64,000 nucleotides of DNA from Nymphaea colorata (taxonomy: Eukaryota > Streptophyta > Magnoliopsida > Nymphaeales > Nymphaeaceae), in NCBI RefSeq assembly GCF_008831285.2, contig NC_045142.1, forward strand, positions 6,684,608 through 6,748,607. Direction: 5' to 3'. The notes beneath the pieces are model-generated. The model was not told where the DNA came from and made no database searches. It was given only the letters and a program-made list of their open reading frames with translations. Below, piece by piece: positions 10,855 through 21,996 of the stretch (its first letter is position 1; each line of letters begins with the position of its first letter). Both the position numbers and the translations under genes were made by a program.

Positions 10855-12332
10855 CCTTAATGCATGATGATTCAGCTGCGCATTTTTGTTGGCCACCACG
10901 CTGCACTAGAGCCCGCTGTGCTCCCCCAAGACTTTATGAAATATTGATTCTGCGTCGGATGCATTGTCAAGTGTGGTCGTCGTCTCGACTTTTCAATTTG
11001 GATTTTTGGAGTCTTTCTTTCTTTTATTGCTTTCTCCAGCCAAATTTAGTTTCCCAGTTGAATGGTTAAGATGATCTTCCTTGTCCTGTTAACACGATTA
11101 TTATACATCGTAGATCCAAACTGGTATTAGCGAGAGTAATAGCACGAGCAGGCATGTCATTTATGTCATTGTCTTGTAGGAACTTTGCTATCCTTCGCCG
11201 TGTAGACCACAGGTACGTGGATGTGTTGTGACCCCAAGTCCGGATTGGCTCAACATTCAGATGTGGACTTCTTTAACCATAGCCAAACTGGGAGCAGGAG
11301 GAGGGCCAGAAGTCGAAGCGAGAGTTGGCACCCAGCGCAGGTAGTTGAGAGGTCACACTTTCTTTGTTGGTTGGCATACCAATATTAATTCAGGTGGCAT
11401 CTCAATTTAAATTAAGGACAGGTACACCACCCCTCCTTTTCTTTCAGGTAGAATGCCAACTTCTACAAAATTTGTTAGCCCTTGTATGTATATATTATTT
11501 TTGTTTATAGGTAACATTTTGCCATCTGCACTTCACAATGAGCCAAAAGAAGATCTATGTATATCGGACACATATACTCACGTTGCACATGGATCCACTT
11601 TTGCCTCATTGTGAAGTGCAGACAGTAAAATGTTACGTATAAACAAAAATAATATATACATATAAGGGCTAACCAATTTTGTAGAAGTTGGCGTTCTACC
11701 TGAAAGGAAAGGAGGGGTGGTGTACCTTTCCTTAATTAATATTGGGATGCCAACCAACAAAGAAGGTGTGACCTCTCAACTACCGGAGCCGGGTGCCAAC
11801 TCTCGCTTTGACTTCTGGGCCTCCTCCTGCTCGCGGTTTGGCTATGGTTAAAGAAGTCCACATCTGAATGTTGAGCCATTCGGGACTTGGGGTCGGAACA
11901 CATCCTCGTACCCGTGGTCTACGTGGCAAAGGGAAGCAAAGTTCCTACAAGACAATGACATAAACAATGTGCGAGCAAAGTTCCTACAAGACAATGACAC
12001 AAACGACGTGTGTGCTCGTGCTATTGCCACCGTAAATGTACTCGGCATTTGCCAAGCTAATACCGGTTTGGATTTACGATGTACAATAATCGCGTTAACG
12101 GGACAAGGAAGATCATCTTAACCATTCAACCGGGAAACTAAATTTGGCCGAAGAAAACAATAAAAGAAAGAAAGGCTCCAAAAATCCAAATTGAAAAGTT
12201 GAGATGATGACCACACTTGAAAATGCATCCAGCACAAAATCAAATTTTCATAAAGTCTTGGGGCAGCAGAGCAGGCTCTAGCGCGGCGTGGTGGCCAACA
12301 AAAATCTGCGGCTGAATCATCATGCATTAAGG
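10855..12332. repeat. Large inverted duplication IR-B
   Basis: Left arm 10855-11549 and right arm 11598-12332 are reverse complements along their whole length, separated by only 48 bp. Outer ends are ccttaatgcatgatg and catcatgcattaagg. Identity looks like 85-90% by eye. The outer part of both arms opens a frame starting MHDDSAA and ending near NLVS.LNG (69 residues), but most differences change residues, so no coding constraint is evident. The right arm has an extra 39-bp tandem step (about 11936-12010). A transcript across it would fold into a hairpin of roughly 700 bp. Confidence 0.85.
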
Positions 12333-12339
12333 CAAAGTT

Positions 12340-12374
12340 CGATAACAAGTGAGTTTTTTGTTTTCCTCGATCAG
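12340..12374 (+). repeat. Direct repeat flanking the inverted duplications
   Basis: cgataacaagtgagtttttt... matches 9672-9707 in the same orientation. The two copies bracket IR-B and the sequence before it. This could mark the original locus into which IR-B was copied, or a duplicated exon boundary. Confidence 0.6.
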
Positions 12375-12610
12375 AGCCTTTTTCCAAGGTTTCGGATTTT
12401 GTTTCCATATGGTTTTTTTGACATTTTTGGGAGATCGGATGGAGTAACTTGTGATTTCAGGCTGGGAACGAAGAGGAAGGCCTCTAGGAGCAACGAAGCT
12501 GGGAAGGGAGCTGCTAAGCTGGGAAGAGAGCCCCTAACAAGCCCAGGCAGCCGCCTGGCCTTTTATGTGAATGTTTATAGCTTTTTTTGTTTTTCTCTAT
12601 CGACCTTTTG

Positions 12611-13144
12611 TTAGACCTGAGTATCAGGCTGGCCCGGTCCCAACATGAAAAGACAAACATAAAAATCCCAAAGAGCTACAAAATCTGAACTCAAGCGGAT
12701 CATCAACAAAGAAAAAATCCACCCCCATTCCCCAAGAGATAGGAGACCGCAAAAGTTCGCCAATTTCTTCATCAATGGTGCCACAAAAAACCAAGCAATA
12801 CAAACACAAAATAAAAAATCAGGCTTACTAAGGATCACAAAGAAGTCCAAGAAGAAAAAGAACAATTTCTCATCATCTTCCTTCTGGATCACTTTGCAGA
12901 GGCGGAGGAATTTTGGGAGCCCTAGAGGTGATGATCTCTCCATAATCCAGTGAGGAGGAGGGCAGCCCAGAGATTGCAAGAGATGCCGAAAATAATGCCT
13001 TAAATTGGCGGAAGTGAAAGAAACGAAAAATTTGATCTCGTCCTCAGTTGTCTCCTTATCACGACCTCGACTGAGATCAACTGCCTCTCTATATCCCATA
13101 GATCCTCCATCCAACCTAGGGTTTCTACCAATGACAATGCCCAT
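12611..13144 (-). other. 177-codon open frame, possible orphan first exon
   Basis: A minus-strand frame opens at 13144 (MGIVIGRNPRLDGGSMGYRE). About 316 nt in, near 12828, the complement reads ttagtaagcc, a fair 5' splice site; beyond it the frame becomes hydrophobic and T-rich, like intron. The first ~105 residues are therefore the more believable part. I do not recognise the product. It adjoins the R/S0 sequence into which Copia-2 inserted (target at 13189). Confidence 0.25.
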
Positions 13145-13193
13145 TCATCACCAATGAGCTAGAGGTCGACTTTGAGAGAGAGAAAGATCAAGA

Positions 13194-13684
13194 TGTTGGC
13201 GAACTCCCTTGATTGACACTCAATCGCCTCGTTTTTTATAAGGGAAAATGAGGAAAGGAGGCTGCAACGCACCAAGGAGGGAATACAGAGGTACTAAGAG
13301 AGGGAGAGAGGACTACACGGGCAGAGAGAGAGAGGGAGAGAGAGTGTGTACAAGGACTACAGGAGAGAGATAGAGGAAAAAAGGGGACTACACGGTAGAG
13401 GGCAGAGGCAAAAGAAAAAAAAAACTTTTTCTTTCTTCCTTTTTGGTGTGCTCTTCTCAACTACACAGTGACACTAAAAATGAAAACATCATTTAAAGAA
13501 AACAAAAAGAAACTAAAAAACTTGACCCTCAAGTCAGTAACTGCTGGGTTGTTCCCATGATCTCCTCCACTTCACCTAGAGTCTCGCACCTTTTTCTCCA
13601 CTTCTCTTTAATCACACATTATCTTGGGAACTGCACACATATTCTCACGTTCTCCATGTTCTCCACGACAGGAGTAGACCAACA
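13194..13684 (-). repeat. Copia-2 3' LTR
   Basis: Starts tgttggcgaact and ends gtagaccaaca on the plus strand; pairs with 17758-18250. It holds purine-rich (GA)n stretches in both copies, which account for several indels between them. Confidence 0.95.
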
Positions 13685-13686
13685 CA

Positions 13687-13696
13687 TTCCCCCCTA
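13687..13696 (-). other. Copia-2 polypurine tract
   Basis: Complement reads taggggggaa and lies next to the 3' LTR edge, the expected site of plus-strand priming. Confidence 0.8.
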
Positions 13697-15397
13697 ATCC
13701 TGGTGTGGGGTGAGGTCTCGTACACCCAACAAGTGCCGCATTGTTGCCAACCTAGTCACCAACAATGCCTTTGTCAACAAATCCACTTGCTGCTCATCTG
13801 TTTGCACAAAATCCACAATAATTTGTCCCCTTTCGACACATTTGCATATGAAATGGAATTTTGTGTCAATATGTTTGCTGCGTCGATGAAAAACTAGGTT
13901 TGTCATCAGTGTGATTGCAAACTTATTATTCACATACAAGTTCACCACCTGCGGCTCTCTTCTAGCCAACTCAGCCAACAGTCCTCTAAGCCAGAGTGCC
14001 TAGCATGTAGCCGCAGTTGCTGCCATGAATTCTGCCTCGCATGAAGACAGGGCTATGGTCTTCTACTTCTGCAAGTTTCATGAGACTAGACTTTCATTTA
14101 CATAAAATGTCATGCCTCCGGTGCTTTTTCGGTCATCGACGCCACCTGCCAAGTCACTATCTGTGAACCCAACAATCACCTCTTCTTCTCTTCCTCTGGT
14201 GTATACAAGACCGAAGTAAATTGTTCATTTCAAATATCATAGAATCTACTTCACTGCCTTGTAGTGCATCACTGTCGGTCTTTCCATGAATCTGCAATGT
14301 ACACCGATGGTGTATGAAAGATCTAGTCTTATGTGGAGAAGATACCTCAGACATCCGATGACTCGTCAATATTGTGTTGCATCCACTGGCTGTCCTTTGG
14401 GATCGTTGTTCAGCTGTGACCTTGGTTCCATAGGGATTTTAGTGGGATTGCAATCGAACATGCCAAATTGAGTTAACACCTTCTTGGCATAGGCTGCCTG
14501 CTTGATGTGGATATCGTTTTTGCCTTGTGCCACCTCGATCCCAAGGTAGTAGTTGAGCAGGCCGAGATCACTCATCTCAAACTCAACTATCATCCATTGC
14601 TTGAATGTTGTAATTGCCTCTGAATCCTCCCCTATTACAATTAGATCATCAACATAAACTCCGACGATGATGCCGGCGCGGTCTCTTCCCCTCATATACA
14701 CGGTTTGTTCCAGTGCGAACTTTGAGAACCCAAGGTGCTTCAAGTGTGTGGTGCTTGTTAGAGACCGTACAATGCCTTGCTTAATTTGAGTACCATATGC
14801 TCCTTGTTCTTCACCGTGAAACCCTCTGGCTGGGCTACATAGACCTCCTCATCGAGTTCACCATTGAGGAATGCTGACTTGACGTCGAGATGATGGAGTT
14901 TCCACCCATGGCTTGCTGTGATCACCTATGGTGTCAAGTTTGGTGACCAGTGCAAACACCTCCTCGAAGTCGATTCCTTGCCTCTGGACATTGCCCTTCG
15001 TGACTAATTTGGCTTTGTACTTGATCACCTCTCCGTTTGAGTTTTTCTTCAATTTGAACACCCATTTGAGTCTGATTGCATTGGTTCCGGCTGGTAGGTT
15101 TGTCAGCATCCAAGTCGAGCTTTTCTCAATAGATTCAATCTCCTTGACCATAGCTACCTCCAATGCTGGCTCGCTTGTTGCCTCTTGGTAACATGACGGC
15201 TCCTCTGTTGCCGCGAGTATGACCTCTTCTTCGACATCTTCATCGTCGAGTTCGACGCGTTTAGCGTCTCTCATGATATCATCGATGTATCTATATCGAA
15301 CGGGTCCGTCATTGTTTTCCTTAATCTTTGAGGCCACGACAGTTTTAGACTCCTCCTCAATGCTAAAATCTGACGGTTCACTGCCTCCTGCATCCAT
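13694..15397 (-). pseudogene. Copia-2 reverse transcriptase and RNase H
   Basis: Copia pol C-terminal half in pieces. From 15397 down: a linker and the start of the RT (WVFKLKKNSNGEVIKYKAKL, about 15000-15070), a break near 14750-14860, RT with the catalytic YVDD (complement 14645-14656) and FEMSDLGLLNYYLG, a stop-ridden stretch 14160-14370, then the RNase H C-terminus with HIDTKFHF and the terminal VDLLTKAL block ending near 13740. Frame changes separate the pieces. Reverse transcription activity is lost. Confidence 0.9.
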
Positions 15398-15439
15398 GTT
15401 TCAATTCCACTTCAGTTTTTCTTCAAATTTAGCATGACA

Positions 15440-16375
15440 ACTTACATGGATTTTCCGCGCCATAGATCTAATTGTCGATGCGCCTTGCAGCCATCCTCAA
15501 CACTGAAATACACCATTGGTTGGCTGCGGTCATTGAGCTTCTTCAGGTGTGGCGTCGTCACCCTGGCATGCGCCGTGTAGTCAAACAATCGAAGATGTGC
15601 AAGATCTGGTTTCCTGCCACTCCAAGCTTCATAGGGTGTGTGCTTGGCCAGCGGTTTGATTCAATGAATTCGAGCATGCTTGGTCTTTTGTTCTGAGCAT
15701 GCACAACCACATCCAGTGAGAGAAGTCATCAACGATTAGTAAGAAATAACTATTACCAGCAGGGGTGGGTGGTGTGATTGGTCCGCAAAGATCAGCATGC
15801 AAGAGTTCGAGTGGCTCCTTCGTTCGATAGTTAGCTGCCGACGGGAATGGCTGTCTCGTCTGCTTCACCGCCAAGCACTCTCGGCATAACTGAGCAGGGT
15901 GAGAGATCAGCGATACCCCGGATGCCATATTCTTGTTTACAAGAATCTTCATTGCTTGAAAGTTCACATGGCCGAGACGAGCGTGCCACAGCCATGCCGT
16001 ATCCTCAAGGTTTGCTAGGAGGCACACTAGCCTTGCAATATGCGGCTCGATGCGGTAGAGATGATTCGGTGTGTCTCTCACCTTCATGATCAGCTGCCAT
16101 GGATTTTTAACGAACACCGTCAGCTCGTCTTCATCCATAACTACCTTGTGGCCTGCCTTGGTGAGTTGCGCAAGACTCACGATGTTGCTATGAAGCTGAT
16201 CATCATTTTTGTATCTGAAAAGAATTGAACCCTTACCCATGATCTGCACTGATGAGCTGTCACCGAACTTCACCTTCCTGGTGATTGCCTCATCCAACTT
16301 GCAAAATTTGACCTTGTCTCTGGTCATGTGGTTGTTGGCACCATTATCTAGGTACCACACATCGGTAGTTTCCAT
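15440..16375 (-). pseudogene. Copia-2 protease and truncated integrase
   Basis: From 16375: the protease with WYLDNGANNHMT, in which the usual Thr/Ser of the D(T/S)G active site is Asn, a variant also known from other plant copia elements. Then the GAG-pre-integrase block (ARLGHVNFQAM and a CxxC further on) and the start of the integrase core (ADLCGPI, DDFSHWMW). Near 15640-15660 the reading jumps to the integrase C-terminal region (SGRKPDLAHLRLF in 15480-15600). The second Asp and the Glu of the catalytic triad are therefore missing: an internal deletion of perhaps 100-150 codons. Confidence 0.85.
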
Positions 16376-16559
16376 GCCCTAGTCGGTCCTGCGTAGTTTC
16401 GGTCATACCTGCTCTTCATTCAACAGGACAGCATCCTGCCGATCTTGCCATTCTGGTCGTTCAATTGCTGCGGACACCACTTCTTCCCACTCTGCAAACA
16501 ACAGGGCTGGCTCGGTGTTGTTAGCTTGTGTGAGATGCATCTACTCCTTCTTCTTGGGA

Positions 16560-17690
16560 GCCTTGCACTGGTTCGCGTAATGCCCTAATTCGTCGCAAAT
16601 GAAGCAACGGATCTGACTCTTGTCACGACCACCACCCCTAGAGCCACCTGCTCTTTCCTTGAGAGAGAAGTCATTGCATCCGCCTCTGCCGCGTCCATGA
16701 CCACCCCGGCTACGAACCCCTCCTTCCCCATGAACTTTCTCCTTTCAGGTCGATGACGGGTCGCCGCCACTTCTCTTCTGTCGTGCCTCCCAATCGACTT
16801 AAGTGAGAAGTAGTTGAGAATCGCCGTTGCCACAGGCTCCGAATGCTCGAGGACGAGAGCGTTCTTCGTAGGTCTAGAGTTATCCCACGACCTCTTCAAA
16901 TAGCATAGTGTTGAGGTCGTAAGACTGCTCTATGCCAGCGATAACGCTGAGAAATCGATTTAGAATGGTGTCAAATAGCTTCTTCACCAGGGCAGCGTTG
17001 CTCAGGGTTCCCCCCCAAGTTGGCATACTTGACGGACATCCCGGTTAGCCTGCCCACGTACCGATCCAACGACTCTTCTTCCTGCATTCGCATGGCGTCA
17101 ATCTCGCTATTCAATGTTTGTAGGCACACATTCCTCACGCGATCTGCCCTGACGAATCTCGTCTTGAAGCAATCCCAGACCTTTTTCGCTGTCACCTTAT
17201 TCGCCACCTGCATTAGGAGATCCTCTGGGAGGGCTTGAAGAAGATGTGACCTCGCCTTCTTGCCCTTCCTCGTGTCGACAGCCACACCGGCCGCCGGCTC
17301 GACTGCCTCCCGGACGCCTTGATCCTCCATCATGGCCTGGACCCTAATTACATAGCTGGTGTAGTTCGTCGTCGTGAGTTGCAGATATTGGAACGTCCCA
17401 CTGGCAATCTCCCGTGCCACCTCAGTCTTGAGGCAATCACAGACCTCTTTCGTTGTCGCCTTATTCGCCACCTGCATTAGGAGATCCTCCAGGAGGGCTT
17501 GAAGAAGATGTGACCTCGCCTTCCTGTCCTTCCTCGTGTCGACAGCCACACCGGTCGCAGGATCGACTGCCTCACAGACGCCTTGATCCTCCATCATGGC
17601 CTGGACCATAATTATCAAGCTGGTGTAGTTGCTTGTCGTGAGTTATGGATACTGGAACATCCCACTGGCAATCTCCCGCACTGCCTTAGT
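16560..17690 (-). pseudogene. Copia-2 gag with internal tandem duplication
   Basis: The gag nucleocapsid knuckle (C-x2-C-x4-H-x4-C, from CFICDELGHYANQC) is at about 16560-16620. Upstream lies a copia capsid domain with VWDCFKTRF and DRYVGRLTGM (about 17010-17190). The N-terminal part is present twice because of a 264-bp (88-codon) in-frame tandem duplication. Near the 5' end an in-frame TAA precedes any good start, and a frameshift separates 16899 from 16971, so no full gag can be made. Confidence 0.85.
17163..17690 (-). repeat. 264-bp tandem duplication in Copia-2 gag
   Basis: Units 17163-17426 and 17427-17690 are adjacent, equal in length and about 90% identical, each ending in a ctcagt/cttagt word. 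The length is a multiple of three, so the capsid frame was preserved when it arose. Each unit encodes one AMMEDQGV...KKVWDCFKT-type block. Confidence 0.9.
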
Positions 17691-17743
17691 TGTGATGATC
17701 GAGATTTGCTTGAATTGATGGAGCTTTGGCTTACAACGTAGAT

Positions 17744-17755
17744 GCTCTGATACCA
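17744..17755 (-). other. Copia-2 primer-binding site (initiator Met tRNA)
   Basis: Complement reads tggtatcagagc, the 3'-end complement of plant initiator Met tRNA, two bases inside the 5' LTR. This fixes element orientation. Confidence 0.95.
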
Positions 17756-17757
17756 AA

Positions 17758-18250
17758 TGTTGACAAACTCCCTTGATTCACACTCAATCGACTTGTTTTT
17801 TGATAAGGCAAAATGAGGAAAGGTGGCTGCAACGCACCAAGGATGGAATGCAGAGATGCTGAGAGAGGGAGAGAGGACTACATGGGTAGAGAGAGATGGA
17901 GAGAGAGAGAGAATGTACAAGGACTGAAGGAGAGTGAGAGAGAGAGAAAAGGGGACTACATGGTAGAGGGCAGAGGCAAAAGAAAAAAAACTTTTTCTTT
18001 CTTCCTCTTTGGCATGCTCTTCTCAACTACGCAGTAACACTAAAAAGGAAAGCATCATTTAAAGAAAACAAAAAGAAACTAAAAAACTTGACCCTCAAGT
18101 CAGTAACTGCTGGGTTGTTCCCATGATCTCCTCCACTTCAGCTAGAGCCTCGCACCATTTTCTTCACTTCTCTTTAACCACCCATGATCTTGGGAACCGC
18201 ACACACATTCTCACATTCTCCATGTTCTCCACGACAGGAGTAGACCAACA
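17758..18250 (-). repeat. Copia-2 5' LTR
   Basis: 493 bp, TGTTG...CAACA, pairing with 13194-13684. Its outer edge borders the caaga target duplication at 18251-18255. Confidence 0.95.
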
Positions 18251-20447
18251 CAAGAGACGAACAGTCATAGAGAGAGAATTTGTGATTGAGAGAGTGGTGC
18301 AGAAAGTTGATAGACTGAAAAATCAAAGGGGGAGAGAGACTGAGAGAGATTGAGAAAGAGACTAACCAAGCAGAAATGAGGAGGACAAGTGATCAAGACT
18401 GCGTAAGGGAAAGGGATCAGACAAAAAAAAATGGCAGATCACATCATAAAGATAACCTCATTTGTTCTCCTTATAAGCACTCTTAAGCAGGAATGGTTCC
18501 TTGAACAGGTACTATGGACTTGTTCCTAATTCATAAAATTGTTGTAGTGCACCTTCATCGTTAATTACATCCTAGAAGACCATCTGCTTATTATCAAATA
18601 TTCACCCGCTACTCTCCATCGTCTGACTTGTAGAATAGGAAAATGTCCACTTAAAAGTCATAACCATCCTCTCTTTAGCATCCAACGTGAAAAAGGCACT
18701 AGACTGGATTTAGTAATCCTTTTTAGAAATTGAATGGATTCGGTCCCTTAACCAAGCCACTGCGCAGATCGTGTATTAATCGACTATAGGGCACCCCATT
18801 CTCGCGGGTTACTGCATTTATCCGAGTTGATGAAGATTTTTCATTTGTTGATCTCCTGGACCACAAAATCAAGATAGTTTGGCATTTCCTCCTGCTCCCA
18901 ATCATCTTGCCCCTGTGCTAGCAACCAGATTTGCCCACAAGAAATAGCTTGAGCCTTTTGGAAGATGTTGCTTAGATATGACCTCATTAGGTCTTTTTCC
19001 AAAGAATGTCGAATTTCTAGCAACACCAAGCATTCACCTTCAACAACCCCAGCGGTTGACCTCTCAAACACCAGTCTGTCCTTTCAATATCAAGAGAAAT
19101 GAAAATGACTATCTTGAGTACTAACTCAAATGAGTTTAAACTTGTACCGAACTACTCTCCGACCCTCTTTCTCTCTCTCTCTCTCTCTCCCTCTCTCTTT
19201 AACTACACATTCATATAGATAGTAGAAATACAAGAAAGATTACCACCATAGAGAAATGCAATGGTTGCCAAGTTCCTGAGTACAAAACAGTATTTGAATT
19301 ACTATAGAAAAGGAGTATTTTAGTAATTTTGACAAATAAGCATACCTATCCTTCCATTTTTGCAGTATAAGTGGGCTTCTCTTTATTAAATCAGAAGGGC
19401 ATTTTGGGTTAAGACAAACAACTTCCTTGTTCTAGACCCAAGTGCAACCTTTAGATACTTGCACTGCATTTAGTCCTAATTTCAAGTAGAAATTTAACTG
19501 AAACCATACATAAGAAAGACTCTGTACACTGGGGCTCAAGTGCAAGAATTTTACTTCTTTCAATCATGCCCACGAGAATTTTCAGCAGCATTTGGATTTA
19601 CAGTCTAGTTTAATGGGGCTCAAGTGCAACCTTTAGACACTCACTCTCTAATGTCAATCGAAATGAGAATTGAGTTTCAGGACAACTATCTAAGGCGGTA
19701 TGGTACTTCTCCACTGAAAATAATAGGGTTCTTGATTAATCCTATTCAATGTTTAAATGGTTTCTCTTAAAAGTTGAAATTATCCACACAAAAAAGGATC
19801 AAATTCCCATGTATCATTTATCCAAGTTGCAGCGAAATCCTAATGTAGATTTGACTGTTTTCCAACTCCAACCGCATGCAACGAGTACGTTCAATTACCT
19901 AGTCATGCTGAGTCACAATTAGCTCGTGGATGGACCTTTCTTCCACAATCTTATGCTCTTCCAAATGGGACCATTTAGTTTGGTTGACATTGAGCAAAAT
20001 GACATAATTTTAAGTTGGTATGATGACAACATAAAAAGCATGACTTGAGCCATTCAAAATTCTGCTCATTTTATATATATATAAGAAGATTTTGACAACA
20101 CTTTGCCTGCCACTTCCCTTTATTATTAGACTAGTATTAGAAAATAGGTACAACTTAAATATGAACTACTATCATTTAATAAAGATTGAAATTCTCCAAA
20201 AATCCAATAAATAAACAGGAGGTGGAGAGTATGTTTCTGCCAGTGTGAGCTCAGAGTTTCAAATCTTTGTTTTCTATGTGGTAAAGATGTGGAAGTTTGG
20301 CACTTGTATATCTTTTCAAAATGCATGTATCATGGATATTATAGAATAAACAACTATATACTCAAAATATCCTATAAGAAATGAATTTTATACTCAAAAT
20401 TACCTATACATAATAAATTGGAGTAACGAATATGTATGTATATATAT

Positions 20448-20492
20448 ATATCCATTATTGGTTAATATATATATATATATATCCATTATTGG

Positions 20493-20559
<67 letters not shown>

Positions 20560-20560
20560 T
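20448..20560. repeat. (TA)n microsatellite array
   Basis: Three TA runs, two of them separated by a repeated tccattattggtta word, inside R3 of copy 2. Confidence 0.95.
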
Positions 20561-21095
20561 ATAGCATCTGTTCCAAAAAGTTAAATGCTTATTGTAGGCA
20601 TCCGGCTGTGAACCACCTTAGATTCTATGTCACATTGGAATCCTCAAAAACTAATGTGCATGCAGATATGCATCAAACTCTATCACACCGTTTTAGTCAT
20701 AAAATAAGATGGACATTGATATCTTTGTTATTTTCTTAATATATTGGTGAATATTTTATAAGGGCAGGATGAACCAATATTAATAGAAATATTGCTTGCA
20801 TGGACAAAATTCCTAGGCTATTTCATTCAAATTTGGAATAAAATATCCATTTTTTATGTTTATTATCCACTAGAAATTCTAATATAAAAGTCAAACTTGG
20901 ATTGATTTAGATTGTAGATTCAGAAGTCAGATTCATGATCACATCAGTTTTGATTTTTAAAACATGTTTCCTAGCAAAAAATTGCTTAAAAAATCAATGT
21001 TTGCTACATGGCTTGATTTAGTGTGTGGCATGACTTTCCAATCAAAATTTAGTTTTGTACCTATTATGGGAAAAAAGTCCTCCCCACTCGACAGC

Positions 21096-21104
21096 TATAA
21101 ATAG
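21096..21104 (+). promoter_or_regulatory. TATA box of P block, copy 2
   Basis: tataaatag in the same context as at 8065 and 31132 (agctataaatagag, then gacatgcagatagcca). Downstream at 21277 an ATG opens a 23-codon stretch MNHSLLVKGFLRLSN..., destroyed in copy 1. Confidence 0.55.
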
Positions 21105-21420
21105 AGAGGACATGCAGATAGCCAGGAAAAAGAGCTTGTACTAGCTAGACTTGATAATGACCCTAACCCTGCTATGATCCTTGTGGAAAAGGGTCTTTTG
21201 GCCATGTTGTGCAAATTACTTCTGTTTTAGGCTAAGCTTCGAAGGGTTTGGATCAGATCTTTTTTGTTCCCAAGCACTAGCGATGAACCACTCCCTTCTG
21301 GTTAAAGGCTTCTTGAGATTAAGCAATTCACATACTCCAGGCATGTCACGTATCTCTCGCTCTCTCTTTTTACTTTCTTCTTTTTCTTTTATTTTTTTAC
21401 TTTTTTGTTCGCTTCCTTAG

Positions 21421-21827
21421 GATAGTTTATTTCTTATTTGGTGTGTGACTAAATTAGTTTGCTATCTCGTTACCTAGATCTTAATTTTTGTTTTCTTTTC
21501 CTTTTTTTTGGTTATTCTCCTGCTTAGGTTTAGTTGATTTTTTCTTTATGCCTAGGTTACGGGGCATCTGACCTAACTGCCCAAGGATCCCAAAATATGA
21601 TTAGGCAGTCTCACATGTAGGAGATAACAATGGTCTCCAACCAGACAATACAAGATCAATTAATATACCCAAAGGCAATTGCCAAAAACCCCAATGTAGT
21701 CACACTCACTCTCTCTTCTTTCTTTAGATAAAAGAGCTTGCACTATGGGAGCATTCAAACCACAGATAGAGGTGGGAAATTGAGAATTGAAGTGGTGAAT
21801 TAGGAGAGAGGACCAAGCCAAGAGGTG
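21421..21827. other. Unassigned sequence after P block
   Basis: T-rich leader-like DNA, then mixed sequence with no credible frame. The last eight bases are the left target duplication of the hAT-type element. Confidence 0.35.
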
Positions 21828-21988
21828 CAGGGGCGGAGCCAAGGGGGCTCCGCAGGGGCCCTGGGCCCCCTACAATTTTTTTTTTTTAAATTGACATGTA
21901 AATTTTAGAAAAAATCATTTCTCATATATACAAATTTTGAACAATGATATTTCGGCCTCCTCGTGAAAAATTTCTGGCTCTCCCCGTG
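21828..21988 (+). mobile_element. 161-bp non-autonomous hAT-type element
   Basis: Starts caggggcggagcca and ends tggctctccccgtg; the ends form imperfect terminal inverted repeats (11 of 14), with the CAGGGGCGGA type of end common in plant hAT miniature elements. It is flanked by an 8-bp near-duplication, aagaggtg (21820-21827) and aaaaggtg (21989-21996), the length expected for hAT. No transposase is encoded. Confidence 0.75.
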
Positions 21989-21996
21989 AAAAGGTG

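Larger units (their letters stand above)
13194..18250 (-). mobile_element. Copia-2: full-length degenerate Ty1/copia LTR retrotransposon
   Basis: A 5057-bp element with 491- and 493-bp LTRs beginning TGTTG and ending CAACA, flanked by the 5-bp target duplication caaga at 13189-13193 and 18251-18255. On the minus strand the order is 5' LTR, initiator-Met primer site two bases inside it, gag, protease, integrase, reverse transcriptase, RNase H, polypurine tract, 3' LTR, which is the copia order. The LTRs differ at roughly 7-8% of sites by eye, so the insertion is older than Copia-1. It lies inside the R repeat. Frameshifts, stops and an internal integrase deletion make it non-autonomous. Confidence 0.95.
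18256..21420 (+). repeat. Dispersed repeat R, copy 2 (most complete: S0-R2-R3-P)
   Basis: The longest uninterrupted copy: S0 (to about 18922), the 128-bp-repeat homologue (about 18923-19050), R2 (to about 19700), R3 (to about 20990) and P (20991-21420). It serves as the reference order for the rearranged copy 1. On the minus strand at 18841-19071 a frame containing RSYLSNIFQKAQAI is open, but equivalent frames in other copies contain stops and I do not recognise it. It was interrupted by Copia-2 at its left end. P ends in a pyrimidine-rich stretch after ctccaggcatgtcacg. Confidence 0.8.

Noticed and set aside
12118-12408. 96-codon minus-strand frame overlapping IR-B as a gene
   Set aside because: Part of the IR-B right arm; the matching left-arm frame differs mostly by amino-acid-changing substitutions, giving no sign of coding selection.
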